Assembly: GCA_029252505.1 (NCBI GenBank)
Contig: JAQXBH010000080.1
Coordinates: forward strand, 1-41,182
Reading direction: 5' to 3'
DNA: 41,182 bases
Origin: Opitutales bacterium
GTDB taxonomy: Bacteria > Verrucomicrobiota > Verrucomicrobiia > Opitutales > Seribacteraceae
How positions within the stretch are numbered: the stretch's first letter is position 1; each line of letters begins with the position of its first letter. The position numbers and the translations under genes were made by a program. Under the pieces are notes generated by a model, which saw nothing but the letters and a program-made list of their open reading frames with translations, did no database searches and was not told the origin of the DNA. Positions 25,792-34,528 of the stretch are shown in pieces.

Positions 25792-27008
25792 GAGACGACC
25801 CGAAAGAAGATTTTTTTTCCCGCCTTCACCACGACTTCAGATTCAGCATTTCCAAGAGTTATAACTTCCTCCGGCTTCAACACTTTTTGTCCATCGATTT
25901 TAATTGCACCCTGCTGAATTAAGCGTCTAATTTTTCCTTTTGATTCGAAGATATTAGAATTACTTAGGATATTCAGAACAGTTGGCTGGTCACCATTGCT
26001 TAACAATTCTGAAATCGAATAAGAATTCATCTCGTCTGGATTTTCTCCTTGTGTAAAAACATTGGAAAACGAGTTTCTTTCACTTTCTGCTATTTTAGGA
26101 TTGTAAAAAAGCGCGGTTAATTCTTCCGCTAACTCCTTTTTAATCTCCATAGGGTGATTCTTTTTTAGCTCTTCAATCTCTTCTTTATTTCTCATAAGAA
26201 GAAGCTTATAATAGTCCCACATAGTTTCGTCTGAAATCGACATAGTTTTTCCAAAAATATCTTTGGAATTATCATTAAACGCAATATAGTTATCGTAACT
26301 TTTTGACATCTTTTTTGATCCATCGAGACCAATTAGTAGTGGCATCGTTAAAACAGCTTGGGGGTCCACTCCTTTATCCTTTTGTAATGTTCTACCCACC
26401 AACATATTAAAAAGTTGATCAGACCCACCAATTTCCACGTCAGATTCCAATACAAGTGAATCATAACCTTGAATTAATGGGTACATAAATTCAACCATTG
26501 AAATAGGCTGATTACTTTTGAACCTTTTTTCGAAATCATCTCGTTCAAGCATCCTTGCTACGGTCATTTTCCTTGAAAGCGAAAGGGCTTCAGCGAAATC
26601 CATTTTTGTAAACCATTCACTATTCTTTCTTACCGTAGTCTTGTCAGGGTCAATAATCCGAAAAGCTTGCTCTAGATAAGTTTTTGCATTCTCGTTTACT
26701 TCACTTTCAGTTAATTCTGGACGTAAATCAGATCTTCCGCTTGGGTCACCGATTCTTGCGGTATAATCCCCAATTAGTAAAATTGCTTCGTGCCCATCAT
26801 CCTGAAATTGCTTTAATTTGTTAAATACAACCAAATGACCAAAAGTAAGATCCGGCCTAGTCGGATCGACTCCGAATTTAATTTTCAGTTTTTGGCCACT
26901 GGAGATTTTTTTAGCGAATTCCTCTTCCCCAATTACTATTTCGGTATTTATTAACAATTCTTTCACACTCATAGAGATTTGATTTATAAAGCCTGATTTC
27001 ACATTCAT
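25788..27008 (-). CDS. tyrS: tyrosine--tRNA ligase
   Basis: This is a class I aminoacyl-tRNA synthetase charging tRNA-Tyr. The 406-residue protein has the HIGH-type motif as T-F-G-H-L at 55-59 after F-G-V-D-P-T-R-P. G-Y-D-S-L and G-G-S-D-Q-L-F-N-M-L mark the tyrosine site, and K-M-S-K-S lies near 242-246. A C-terminal S4 RNA-binding domain (about 340-406) contains G-K-I-R-R-L-I-Q-Q-G-A-I. The motif types fit the TyrZ-like (TyrRS-2) branch. It is convergent with uvrA, and the palindromic TTAA at 25788-25791 supplies both stop codons. The ATG at 27008 is used; an internal ATG at residue 13 is also possible. Confidence 0.96.
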   Translation of the reverse strand: MNVKSGFINQISMSVKELLINTEIVIGEEEFAKKISSGQKLKIKFGVDPTRPDLTFGHLVVFNKLKQFQDDGHEAILLIGDYTARIGDPSGRSDLRPELTESEVNENAKTYLEQAFRIIDPDKTTVRKNSEWFTKMDFAEALSLSRKMTVARMLERDDFEKRFKSNQPISMVEFMYPLIQGYDSLVLESDVEIGGSDQLFNMLVGRTLQKDKGVDPQAVLTMPLLIGLDGSKKMSKSYDNYIAFNDNSKDIFGKTMSISDETMWDYYKLLLMRNKEEIEELKKNHPMEIKKELAEELTALFYNPKIAESERNSFSNVFTQGENPDEMNSYSISELLSNGDQPTVLNILSNSNIFESKGKIRRLIQQGAIKIDGQKVLKPEEVITLGNAESEVVVKAGKKIFFRVVS

Positions 27009-27123
27009 CGAGCGTAGAATATTAATTCTTTTTTATCGAACAAGAATTCCTCTTGCTTTCGTCGTACAGTCCGTTACCTAATTTAACCTTACTTATTCCC
27101 CCCCCATAATCGAATAAACTGCC

Positions 27124-27591
27124 ATGACATTATCATTAGGTTCTAAAGCCCCAGACTTTACTCTCAAAACAAAAACGCCAGAAGGTCTTTCCGATGTAAC
27201 TCTCAGTTCCCACGAAGGAGAATCATCGGTAGTTCTGCTTTTCTTTCCATTTGCTTTCACGGGTGTTTGCACAGAGGAGGCATGCACGATTAGAGATGAT
27301 CTAAAGTCTTATGAAGATTTAAACGCAAAAGTATACGGTCTGAGTGTAGATAGTCCTTTTGCGCAAGAGGCAATGGCCTTGAAAGAAAACCTGAATTTCC
27401 CTCTTCTTAGTGACTTCAATAAAGAGACCTCAAATCAATATGGTGTATTGTACGAAGATTTCATTGGCTTTAAAGGAGTTAGTAAAAGATCTGCTTTTGT
27501 AATTTCTAAGGACGGAGATATTAAATACGCTTGGTCTTCTGATGACCCAAAGCAACTCCCAGACTTCAATGCGATCAAGGAATCATTATAA
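27124..27591 (+). CDS. peroxiredoxin (AhpC/TSA, AhpE-like)
   Basis: Peroxiredoxins reduce hydrogen and organic peroxides through a peroxidatic cysteine. The 155-residue protein has the P-D-F-T-L N-terminal strand near 10-14 and the active-site block F-A-F-T-G-V-C-T-E-E-A-C near 44-55. The peroxidatic Cys is in G-V-C-T. A G-V-S-K-R-S-A-F-V-I segment lies near 118-127. Length and motif spacing resemble the AhpE/Prx5-like branch. The second Cys, five residues after the first, might act in resolution, but this is not shown. It stands alone on the plus strand, divergent from tyrS. Confidence 0.93.
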   Translation: MTLSLGSKAPDFTLKTKTPEGLSDVTLSSHEGESSVVLLFFPFAFTGVCTEEACTIRDDLKSYEDLNAKVYGLSVDSPFAQEAMALKENLNFPLLSDFNKETSNQYGVLYEDFIGFKGVSKRSAFVISKDGDIKYAWSSDDPKQLPDFNAIKESL

Positions 27592-27853
27592 GACACTCTC
27601 TTACACTACACTATTTTTTGGGCCTTAAAAAATTTTATGGCAATCTTCCATCGGAATTTAAATTATAAAATCTGTCTAGAGATTTTTTGATACGAAGGCG
27701 CGCTTTTTGTTCTATTCCATGTTCGCTTCCTAGTATCGTTAACATTCTCGAGACTCAATACTCGTTCAACTATGAGTTTTTCAATATTTCGCTCGAAAAT
27801 TTTATACATGCCTTCACTGAGGCAACTTAATTATTGCTTTAATTTATTCCCGT

Positions 27854-28354
27854 GTGAACAAAGAATCAATATATCAAGTTTGTGAAACAAACGAAGAGGT
27901 TTTTGTTCGTATAAGAGAAAAAGCTTCGTACTTGAACTGTGCTCCACTCCGCTCTTTTCTGTATGAAATGGTGAGGGAGGGTAATAAATATTTTGTAATC
28001 GATTTTGAAAACTGCTCTAGCATGGACAGTACATTTTTGGGGATTTTAGTTGGGCTTTCACTAAAGTTAAAAAAAGCAGAAGAAGGAGGCAGCCTAACGC
28101 TACTTAATCTTGTAGGTAGAAACTTAGAAACCGTAGAAAACCTTGGTATTCACAAAATTGCCATTGTGAGCTCCGAATTCATCTCAAGTCCCAATGACCT
28201 AGAAAACTTACAGATTAAAGCGGAAGAAGAGAAAGCTTGTCCTGAGGTGATTTATAGAGCACATAAAACCTTACTTGATCTAAACCAAAAAAATTCGCGG
28301 ATTTTCAGAGATGTAGTGAATTACCTTGAACAAAAAGTCGAAGATTCGGCTTAG
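27854..28354 (+). CDS. STAS domain anti-sigma factor antagonist
   Basis: The 166-residue protein has a STAS domain (about 5-105) with Y-F-V-I-D-F-E-N-C-S-S-M-D-S-T-F-L-G near 46-63. Ser59 in M-D-S-T matches the phosphorylation site of SpoIIAA/RsbV. Such proteins, when dephosphorylated, bind and inhibit an anti-sigma kinase. A C-terminal helical tail (about 110-166) is longer than in SpoIIAA. The start is a GTG at 27854. It is followed after 11 bp by a PP2C-type phosphatase gene, the expected partner that would dephosphorylate Ser59. No anti-sigma kinase is encoded nearby. Confidence 0.9.
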   Translation: MNKESIYQVCETNEEVFVRIREKASYLNCAPLRSFLYEMVREGNKYFVIDFENCSSMDSTFLGILVGLSLKLKKAEEGGSLTLLNLVGRNLETVENLGIHKIAIVSSEFISSPNDLENLQIKAEEEKACPEVIYRAHKTLLDLNQKNSRIFRDVVNYLEQKVEDSA

Positions 28355-28365
28355 TATTTCATTTT

Positions 28366-29808
28366 ATGAACTCATTACTTTACTTTTTGGCTGGTCTTTT
28401 TTTGGGCTTAATCGCATGGAATTACTCTAGAAAAAGAGCACAGATTGAAACATCTAAATTGAGCGACCAAAAAATTCGTCTCCAACAAGAAAAAGAAATC
28501 GTTGTTGATTTCATGCATAATTTAGCGGTGGCAATCGGAGAGGGTGTCGTTCGAAAAGATCTGTACCAAAGAATTGCTCATACCGCAGTAATGACAACTG
28601 GTGCAATTAGTGCTTGTGTATATGAAAAACTACACAATGGAAAGCTACAAAGCGTAGCAACCGAAGGCCTTTTTCCTCCACAACGAAAAATTAAATCTTC
28701 ACTTTCTGAAACTAGTACAACCCGGGCCCGCTTCTTGGAAAATATTCTCACTACCGAAGTTTTGGAAGAAGGGGAGGGCATTATTGGAGAAGTGGCAAAA
28801 ACAGGCAAGTCGGTCTATGTGCCACAAGCACTCAACGACCCAAGAGTAGTAAAGCACAATGATCCATCACTCACTCTACGATCCTTAATTTATTCGCCAC
28901 TAGTACATAATGATCAAATATCAGGAGTACTAGTTGTCGCCAACCCTGCTAACGGGCTAAGCTTCAGTGAAACAGATTTATCACTTGTCAACTCTCTTGC
29001 CGAACAAGCAGCTTTGGCAATTAAGAATTCCGACGCAATGAATTTACGGGTTGAAAAGACACGAATGGACTCAGATCTTACATTAGCACGAGATGTCCAG
29101 GAGTTATTTCTCGCAAAAGAATCACCTTATTTTAAAGGACTGGAAATCGATACTCAATATATTCCCTCTGCTCAGGTGAGTGGTGATTTTTATGATTTCT
29201 ATAAATTAACAGCTACCAAGTTTGCGGTATCAGTTGCTGATGTTTCTGGAAAAGGAGTACCCGCCTCTCTTCTTATGGCTCTTTGCCAAACGAATCTTCG
29301 GCATTATGTAAAAAAATCGAAATCACCACGAGAAATTTTGATTAAGCTGAATCAGGATCTCGAAGAAAGGATACGTGAAGATATGTTTATCACTCTGGTG
29401 CTTGCAATTATTGATACTCAAGCTAACACCATTACTTTTACTCGTGCGGGTCATGAACCTGGGCTTTTAGGAAAGGCAAATGGTCAAAAATTAACCGTTG
29501 AAAAGCTTCGCGGTAGCGGAATGGCTCTCGGAATGGTGCCCTCCGATCTTTTTGAAGAAGTTATTGAAGATCAGACCTGTTCATTCGAGAAGGGTGATAT
29601 GCTTGTACTCTACACTGATGGAGTTACTGAATCGCAAAACCAATCTAAGGAAGAATTTGGTATTGATCGTCTGTGTGAAAAACTTGAAGGAGCAATAGAA
29701 AAAAGTCCCCATTTATTTAACTCCTCTTTGATGGATAGCCTCGAGGAATTCTCCTCAATATCATCGGATCGGGACGACTTAACCCTTTTGACGGTCAAAA
29801 GAGTTTAA
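28366..29808 (+). CDS. membrane-anchored GAF domain PP2C-type (SpoIIE/RsbU) phosphatase
   Basis: The 480-residue protein has one N-terminal membrane helix (about 4-20), then a GAF sensor domain (about 50-225). A SpoIIE/RsbU-type serine phosphatase domain follows (about 240-478). Metal-binding motifs are visible: S-G-D-F-Y-D-F-Y near 270-277, V-A-D-V-S-G-K-G-V-P-A near 289-299, F-T-R-A-G-H-E-P near 362-369, L-Y-T-D-G-V-T-E near 417-424 and S-D-R-D-D-L-T-L near 467-474. The fold should be active. With the preceding STAS gene it forms a partner-switching pair in which a cytoplasmic signal sensed by GAF would activate the antagonist. The signal and the final target are unknown. Confidence 0.93.
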   Translation: MNSLLYFLAGLFLGLIAWNYSRKRAQIETSKLSDQKIRLQQEKEIVVDFMHNLAVAIGEGVVRKDLYQRIAHTAVMTTGAISACVYEKLHNGKLQSVATEGLFPPQRKIKSSLSETSTTRARFLENILTTEVLEEGEGIIGEVAKTGKSVYVPQALNDPRVVKHNDPSLTLRSLIYSPLVHNDQISGVLVVANPANGLSFSETDLSLVNSLAEQAALAIKNSDAMNLRVEKTRMDSDLTLARDVQELFLAKESPYFKGLEIDTQYIPSAQVSGDFYDFYKLTATKFAVSVADVSGKGVPASLLMALCQTNLRHYVKKSKSPREILIKLNQDLEERIREDMFITLVLAIIDTQANTITFTRAGHEPGLLGKANGQKLTVEKLRGSGMALGMVPSDLFEEVIEDQTCSFEKGDMLVLYTDGVTESQNQSKEEFGIDRLCEKLEGAIEKSPHLFNSSLMDSLEEFSSISSDRDDLTLLTVKRV

Positions 29809-29815
29809 TAGAATT

Positions 29816-30277
29816 CTACTTTATCCTTCCCTCGTCATAATCAATCACATCAGCAAAAGAACGTAAATCAGTACGATTTTTAGCTCCAAGATCGGATTTA
29901 ATTTCTTCCAACTTTTCTAGTGCCATGTCGGACATTCCCATTTGCACTACTTTTCGATTCCAAATGTGACAGTTAAGTTCAGTCGGAAAGAGTTCTTTTA
30001 ATTTAGAGTTTAATTCTTCTTCTGAACTTGAAATTCGCACGCATTCTATTACATCACCGGGATCAACGCTTAAGTGCAGGCATAAAAAACCATCAAAACC
30101 TTTGGTAAAATTCCGCTGGTAGCTTTTCGGTAACCCTTCTTTTAAATGCTTTCTTATCTTTCCAATAAAGCGAGGAAGATGTAGTAGTCCAAAAGGATGA
30201 GATTGATAAGGCGAAGGAAGATCACGGAGAATAGCTCCTGTGGGTCCTTCGATTAATTGGTCGTCGATGTTTGTCAA
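29816..30277 (-). CDS. DUF5069 domain-containing protein
   Basis: The protein (153 residues from the chosen start) has the DUF5069 pattern: L-R-D-L-P-S-P-Y, G-L-L-H-L-P-R-F-I-G-K-I-R-K-H, then F-T-K-G-F-D-G-F-L and a C-terminal W-N-R-K segment. The family is common in Verrucomicrobia and Planctomycetes and has no established function; no catalytic residues are obvious. The frame is open up to a TTG at 30337, but that would overlap the divergent ABC transporter start. I therefore prefer the TTG at 30277, which keeps the whole conserved domain. Start assignment is uncertain because no ATG is available. It is convergent with the phosphatase gene, 7 bp apart. Confidence 0.75.
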   Translation of the reverse strand: MTNIDDQLIEGPTGAILRDLPSPYQSHPFGLLHLPRFIGKIRKHLKEGLPKSYQRNFTKGFDGFLCLHLSVDPGDVIECVRISSSEEELNSKLKELFPTELNCHIWNRKVVQMGMSDMALEKLEEIKSDLGAKNRTDLRSFADVIDYDEGRIK

Positions 30278-30317
30278 AATGAAAAAAAAGGTTTTGTCTA
30301 TCTGTTCAACACCATAA

Positions 30318-32078
30318 ATGAAACAAAGCAAAAACAAAAAAGTAATTAAACGCGTTTCGGGATATATTTTTGAACATAAATTTCTTTTTGTCCTTACCCT
30401 TTCACTCGCGTTTATAATGACCGTCCTCTCTGTATTAGTACCGTCCGTTATTCAAAGAGTACTAGATGAAATTTTCGTACAAGGGTTTGAAGAATCTCAA
30501 GTCCTATTTAATGGAATTCTTCTTATAGGGCTACTTTTTCTTTCGAAAGAAGTACTAAATTGCCTACGAATTAGGATTAATAATAAATTAGAACAAAAAG
30601 TTATTTTACGAATTAGAAAAGCTCTTCACGATAAGTTATTGGACTTACCGATTAACTTTTATGACCGGAGGAAAAGTGGAGATATTTCCTCCAGGGTAGT
30701 TGAAGATGTGCAAAATGTTGAACGAGCTATTTTAGATGGAACGGAGCAAGGAGTAATCGCAATTCTTACACTAATTGGAGTTACCATTATGATGTTTTTA
30801 CAAGAACCAAGACTCGCAGCTTTGGTTTTCCTCCCACTTCCCGTGCTTTTGGTCATGGCTTTTCGTTATTCAAAGATTTCCAAGAAAAACTGGCGGGCTG
30901 TTCGCGAAGCATCAGGAGACCTGAATTCATTATTAGTAGAGGATATTCAGGGTAATCGATTAATTCATTCATTCGATTTAAAAAATCGTGAAAAAAAGCG
31001 GTTTCTTGCAAGTAGTAAAGAATTAGAAGCCCGCTCACTTCAGGCAATGTATAGATGGTCGATACAGGGTCCCAGTGCCAGTTTTACTTCTTCTCTCGGA
31101 ATCCTAGCCGTTGTGGGGATGGGAGCTTACCTTCTCCAAACTGATCCCAATTTTACAAATGGGCAATTCTTTGCTTTTCTACTTTATACCAACATGTTTT
31201 ATGAACCTGTTAGACAATTGGTATCAATTAATAATATGATTGCAGCTGGAAAAGCTTCGGGAGAAAGAGTTTTTGAGATTCTTGATGAGGAGGTTTTAAT
31301 CACAAGCCCGAAACAACCCACTCACTTTCCCATGGAAGACCATTCCATAAGATTCAAAGATGTCAAATTCGCTTATGACGAAAGGCAATCGATTGTTAAA
31401 GGTCTTAATTTTTCATTACCATCCGGTTCAACCACTGCCTTGGTAGGACCAACTGGTGCTGGAAAAAGTACAATCGCGAACCTTCTGCTTCGATACTATG
31501 ATGTGGAAAAAGGAATAGTTTCAATAGGAGGGGTTGACTTAAGAAAATTTTGTCTGAGCTCGTTAAGGACTAATATTGGTCTAGTCTCGCAAGACCCTTT
31601 TTTATTTGATACGACTGTTCGAGAAAACTTATTGCTTGCATCACCTACCTCTAATGAAGAGAAGATAATCTCCTCTCTAAAAGTAGCCAATGCTTGGAAT
31701 TTCGTGGAGAAATTACCGAACGGACTCAATACCTTAATCGGCGAGCGAGGAATTAGACTAAGCATGGGGGAAAAACAAAGACTTACCTTGGCGCGCGCAA
31801 TTCTTAAGTCTCCACCGATCGTTATTCTAGATGAAGCAACATCAAGTGTAGATGTTGAAACTGAAAGACAAATTCAACTTTCTTTGGAAAAGCTCATAAA
31901 AAACAGAACTACATTAATCATTGCACATCGGCTAAGTACAATAAGAAACGCAGATCAAATAATATTTCTCAATCATGGGGAAATTGTTGAACAAGGAAAC
32001 CACTTTGAACTTTTAGAAAAAGGTGGCTTCTACGCCAATTTTTGTAGACACCAAGAAAGTTTTCTTCCGCAAATATGA
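30318..32078 (+). CDS. ABC transporter, fused permease and ATPase (MsbA-like exporter)
   Basis: The 586-residue half-transporter has an N-terminal six-helix exporter domain (about 15-315). Its ATPase domain (about 340-586) carries Walker A G-P-T-G-A-G-K-S near 377-384, Q-D-P for the Q-loop and signature L-S-M-G-E near 483-487. Walker B I-V-I-L-D-E near 502-507 and the H-loop I-A-H-R-L follow. The signature is L-S-M-G-E instead of L-S-G-G-Q, a variant seen in some exporters and still compatible with activity. It would work as a dimer. Lipid A core flipping (MsbA) or drug/lipid export are both possible; the neighbours do not decide. Confidence 0.93.
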   Translation: MKQSKNKKVIKRVSGYIFEHKFLFVLTLSLAFIMTVLSVLVPSVIQRVLDEIFVQGFEESQVLFNGILLIGLLFLSKEVLNCLRIRINNKLEQKVILRIRKALHDKLLDLPINFYDRRKSGDISSRVVEDVQNVERAILDGTEQGVIAILTLIGVTIMMFLQEPRLAALVFLPLPVLLVMAFRYSKISKKNWRAVREASGDLNSLLVEDIQGNRLIHSFDLKNREKKRFLASSKELEARSLQAMYRWSIQGPSASFTSSLGILAVVGMGAYLLQTDPNFTNGQFFAFLLYTNMFYEPVRQLVSINNMIAAGKASGERVFEILDEEVLITSPKQPTHFPMEDHSIRFKDVKFAYDERQSIVKGLNFSLPSGSTTALVGPTGAGKSTIANLLLRYYDVEKGIVSIGGVDLRKFCLSSLRTNIGLVSQDPFLFDTTVRENLLLASPTSNEEKIISSLKVANAWNFVEKLPNGLNTLIGERGIRLSMGEKQRLTLARAILKSPPIVILDEATSSVDVETERQIQLSLEKLIKNRTTLIIAHRLSTIRNADQIIFLNHGEIVEQGNHFELLEKGGFYANFCRHQESFLPQI

Positions 32079-32084
32079 TTAAAT

Positions 32085-32363
32085 CTAAGTCCTCCGTGCG
32101 AAGCTAAGAAGTACTCTTATCGTAATAGAAAACAAAAAGGGAAAGCACAGAAAAAATAAACTCAAGAGAGCGCGGATATTAAGATTCGCAAGCGGCCCAT
32201 AAACCTTCTCTTCTGCCCATGTCCTTAAAGGGAGTTCAACAAAATAATCCACATGAAGTGTTTGCCCTAGATAATAAACCATTAATGGCCAAATGGTGAA
32301 ACCTATGCATCCGAAAAACAAAACCCACCACAACTCTTTACTCCAATCAAAATTTTTATTCAT
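32085..32363 (-). CDS. small two-helix membrane protein, unknown function
   Basis: This is a 92-residue protein starting M-N-K-N-F-D-W-S-K-E-L-W-W. It has a hydrophobic helix at about 13-32, an acidic/polar central loop containing R-T-W-A-E-E-K-V-Y-G-P, and a second helix at about 63-86. I do not recognise a family. The start was set at the ATG at 32363; upstream open sequence would overlap the divergent gene's leader. It converges with the ABC transporter, ending 6 bp from it, and is divergent from the PSCyt1-LRR gene. No signal peptide or catalytic motif is evident. Confidence 0.6.
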   Translation of the reverse strand: MNKNFDWSKELWWVLFFGCIGFTIWPLMVYYLGQTLHVDYFVELPLRTWAEEKVYGPLANLNIRALLSLFFLCFPFLFSITIRVLLSFARRT

Positions 32364-32440
32364 ATATAATCGTTCACTTGCATATGACAGTAAAACTACT
32401 AATTTATAATAATTATTATTTGTCATTTCCCAATCGAATT

Positions 32441-33865
32441 ATGAGACACACATTTTTTTCCTTAGTTCTTGCCTTAGGTATTGCTCCCATTTTTTTGCAA
32501 GCTGAAGTCGAACAGTCCTCAAAAAATATCTACGATAGCCTAATACAACCTATTTTTGTTGCCAAATGCCAAGAATGTCATGGCGAACAAAAAAGTAAAG
32601 GAAAGCTAAGACTTCATACCAAGAAAGACTTTCTAATTGGTGGAAGCGGGGCAGGAGAGGACATCGTTGTAAAAGGAAGTGCTATTGATAGTGAATTGAT
32701 TTTTCGAATTACTCTCCCCAAAGACGATGATGAAGCGATGCCTCCTCTTGAAGATGCTAGTCACTACAACCCCGTAACGGCACAGGAACTTGATATCTTG
32801 AAGGCATGGATTTCACTTGGTGCTTCATTCGACCTTTTGGTTTCGGACCTGGATGAGAAAAACAAAAAATCTGCCAATTATGTGCTAGAAAATATGCCCA
32901 AAAAGCTATTATCCAAGACTATCGCACTACAGCCAAAGTTACCGGTTGTTCCACCGGTAAGCCCGAGCATCTTAGAAAGTCTTAGTAAAGAAGGTATTTT
33001 AGTCATGCCAATAGCTCAAAATACAAACGCGTTGTATGTCAATGCATCGTATGCCGGTAAGGATTTTGATAATAATAAAATTGTTTTGCTTGAACCGATC
33101 GCTAAGCAACTACTCTGGTTAAACCTTGCTCGAACAGCTATTACCGACGAAGGAATTGCTTCTCTTGAAAATTTTCCATTACTAACCCGTTTGCATCTCG
33201 AGAATACTTCGATATCAGACGACGCAACTGTTCATTTATCCAAGCTATCTAATTTGGAATACTTAAATCTATATTCTACTAATATTTCTGATATATCAGT
33301 CCCCCATCTACAGAAATTGGTGAAACTGAAGAAAATTTTTCTTTGGCAAACCAAGATGACCCAACAGGGTGCAGAGACACTAAAGAAACATTTTGTGGAT
33401 TCGAAAGAGTATGAATCCTTATTAGCACAGAAGGATGACCTTAAAAAATCTTTTGATAAACTGGTAAACTCTGAAGATTTAAAAATACGAAAATTAGAAG
33501 AGCAAATCATAAAAGCAGGTAAACTGACTGTAGATATTAAACCTATCAATGAAAAATGCCCTGTAACAAAAAAACCCGTGAACGAATCTAAGATTTCGAT
33601 TTTCGAAGGCAGAAAAGTTGGATTTTGCTGTGATAAGTGTAAAAATAAATTCGAGTTAGATGGAGCAGTCTTCAGGTCTAAAATTAAAGGTTTTGAAGCA
33701 TCGAGTGATTTTCGCTCTTTAGTTGAAAACATTCAAAAAGTACGAGCAACAAAAGATGCTGCAATAGAAGCATCCCAGCAAAGAATGAGGCTAGTCACAG
33801 GAAAGCTCTTCAAAATGGGTCCACAAATCAACCTAGGATGGAACAATCCTGTATCTTCAAAGTAA
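32441..33865 (+). CDS. PSCyt1-type cytochrome c, leucine-rich repeat and C-terminal Cys-motif protein
   Basis: The 474-residue secreted protein starts with a signal peptide (about 5-21). A PSCyt1 domain (about 28-130) follows with haem-c motif C-Q-E-C-H at 43-47 and M-P-P near 100, a plausible axial Met. A linker leads to leucine-rich repeats (about 215-320) with three or four 24-residue units of the type L-x-x-L-x-L-x-x-T-x-I-S-D. A coiled region comes next. A C-terminal Cys motif (C373, C396, C397, C400) in C-P-V-T-K-K-P-V and G-F-C-C-D-K-C-K resembles YHS/TRASH-type metal-binding segments. The ATG at 32441 is chosen because it begins the signal peptide; an upstream in-frame ATG at 32378 adds 21 unlikely residues. 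Confidence 0.87.
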   Translation: MRHTFFSLVLALGIAPIFLQAEVEQSSKNIYDSLIQPIFVAKCQECHGEQKSKGKLRLHTKKDFLIGGSGAGEDIVVKGSAIDSELIFRITLPKDDDEAMPPLEDASHYNPVTAQELDILKAWISLGASFDLLVSDLDEKNKKSANYVLENMPKKLLSKTIALQPKLPVVPPVSPSILESLSKEGILVMPIAQNTNALYVNASYAGKDFDNNKIVLLEPIAKQLLWLNLARTAITDEGIASLENFPLLTRLHLENTSISDDATVHLSKLSNLEYLNLYSTNISDISVPHLQKLVKLKKIFLWQTKMTQQGAETLKKHFVDSKEYESLLAQKDDLKKSFDKLVNSEDLKIRKLEEQIIKAGKLTVDIKPINEKCPVTKKPVNESKISIFEGRKVGFCCDKCKNKFELDGAVFRSKIKGFEASSDFRSLVENIQKVRATKDAAIEASQQRMRLVTGKLFKMGPQINLGWNNPVSSK

Positions 33866-33944
33866 ATCTTACATGTTTGAGGATAATCTTGGAAAATATG
33901 GTAGATTCTATTGCCAAATATAAGTAGTTTAGAAATTTGAAATT

Positions 33945-34517
33945 ATGACAGGAAGCACTGACGAAGAGGTTATCTCTATTTTTAAGGAAACAAAGGCATT
34001 ACTGACCGGCCATTTTATTTTACGTTCGGGGTTGCGAAGCGGCCATTTCTTTCAATGTGCGCAAGTTTGCCAACACTTAGATAAAGTAACGATTCTTGCT
34101 AGGTTACTGATTAAAAAACTGGACTGCCCAACTCCAAACACAATAGTTGCCCCCGCAATGGGAGGTCTCGTCCTCGGGCAAGAAGTGGCAAGGCAATTAA
34201 ATTGTAGATTTTTATTCTTAGAAAAAGTAGACGATAAACTTGCCCTTCGCAGAAATTTCTCCCTAAGTTCGAGTGACAATGTATTGCTTGTTGAAGATGT
34301 TGTTACAAAAGGTGGAAGAGTGGACGAGGCTCTTACCATACTTCATCGTACTAATTGCAATATTTGTGCAGTAACATCATTAGTCGACCGAAGTACAGAT
34401 GAACTCGATTTTGGCGTACCTTTCCAGCCACTTCTTAAACTAGATTTCCCTACATATGATCCGTCTAATCTTCCCAATGATTTAAAGTCATTGAATCCTA
34501 CTAAACCTGGAAGCTAG
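33945..34517 (+). CDS. pyrE: orotate phosphoribosyltransferase
   Basis: PyrE makes orotidine 5'-phosphate from orotate and PRPP in pyrimidine synthesis. The 190-residue protein shows F-I-L-R-S-G-L-R-S near 24-32, V-A-P-A-M-G-G near 68-74 and a K-x-D-D-K-L-A-L-R-R segment. The PRPP-binding loop V-L-L-V-E-D-V-V-T-K-G-G is at 113-124. Length is typical. It converges with degP, 11 bp apart. Prs, which makes the PRPP it uses, lies two genes away on the other strand; co-regulation is not suggested by the layout. Confidence 0.93.
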   Translation: MTGSTDEEVISIFKETKALLTGHFILRSGLRSGHFFQCAQVCQHLDKVTILARLLIKKLDCPTPNTIVAPAMGGLVLGQEVARQLNCRFLFLEKVDDKLALRRNFSLSSSDNVLLVEDVVTKGGRVDEALTILHRTNCNICAVTSLVDRSTDELDFGVPFQPLLKLDFPTYDPSNLPNDLKSLNPTKPGS

Positions 34518-34528
34518 CCTCAAATCAA

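Noticed and set aside
27592-27853. Small RNA or gene in the 262-bp gap before the STAS gene
   Set aside because: Only AT-rich sequence with frequent stops and no recognisable RNA core or strong hairpin.
31763-31800. Suspicion that the ABC transporter is inactive because of its L-S-M-G-E signature
   Set aside because: Walker A, Walker B, Q-loop and H-loop are intact and signature variants of this type occur in active exporters.
33232-33732. 166-codon open frame antisense to the PSCyt1-LRR gene
   Set aside because: It lies wholly inside a well-supported gene with clear domains, has Ser/Phe-rich low-information composition and shows no motif.
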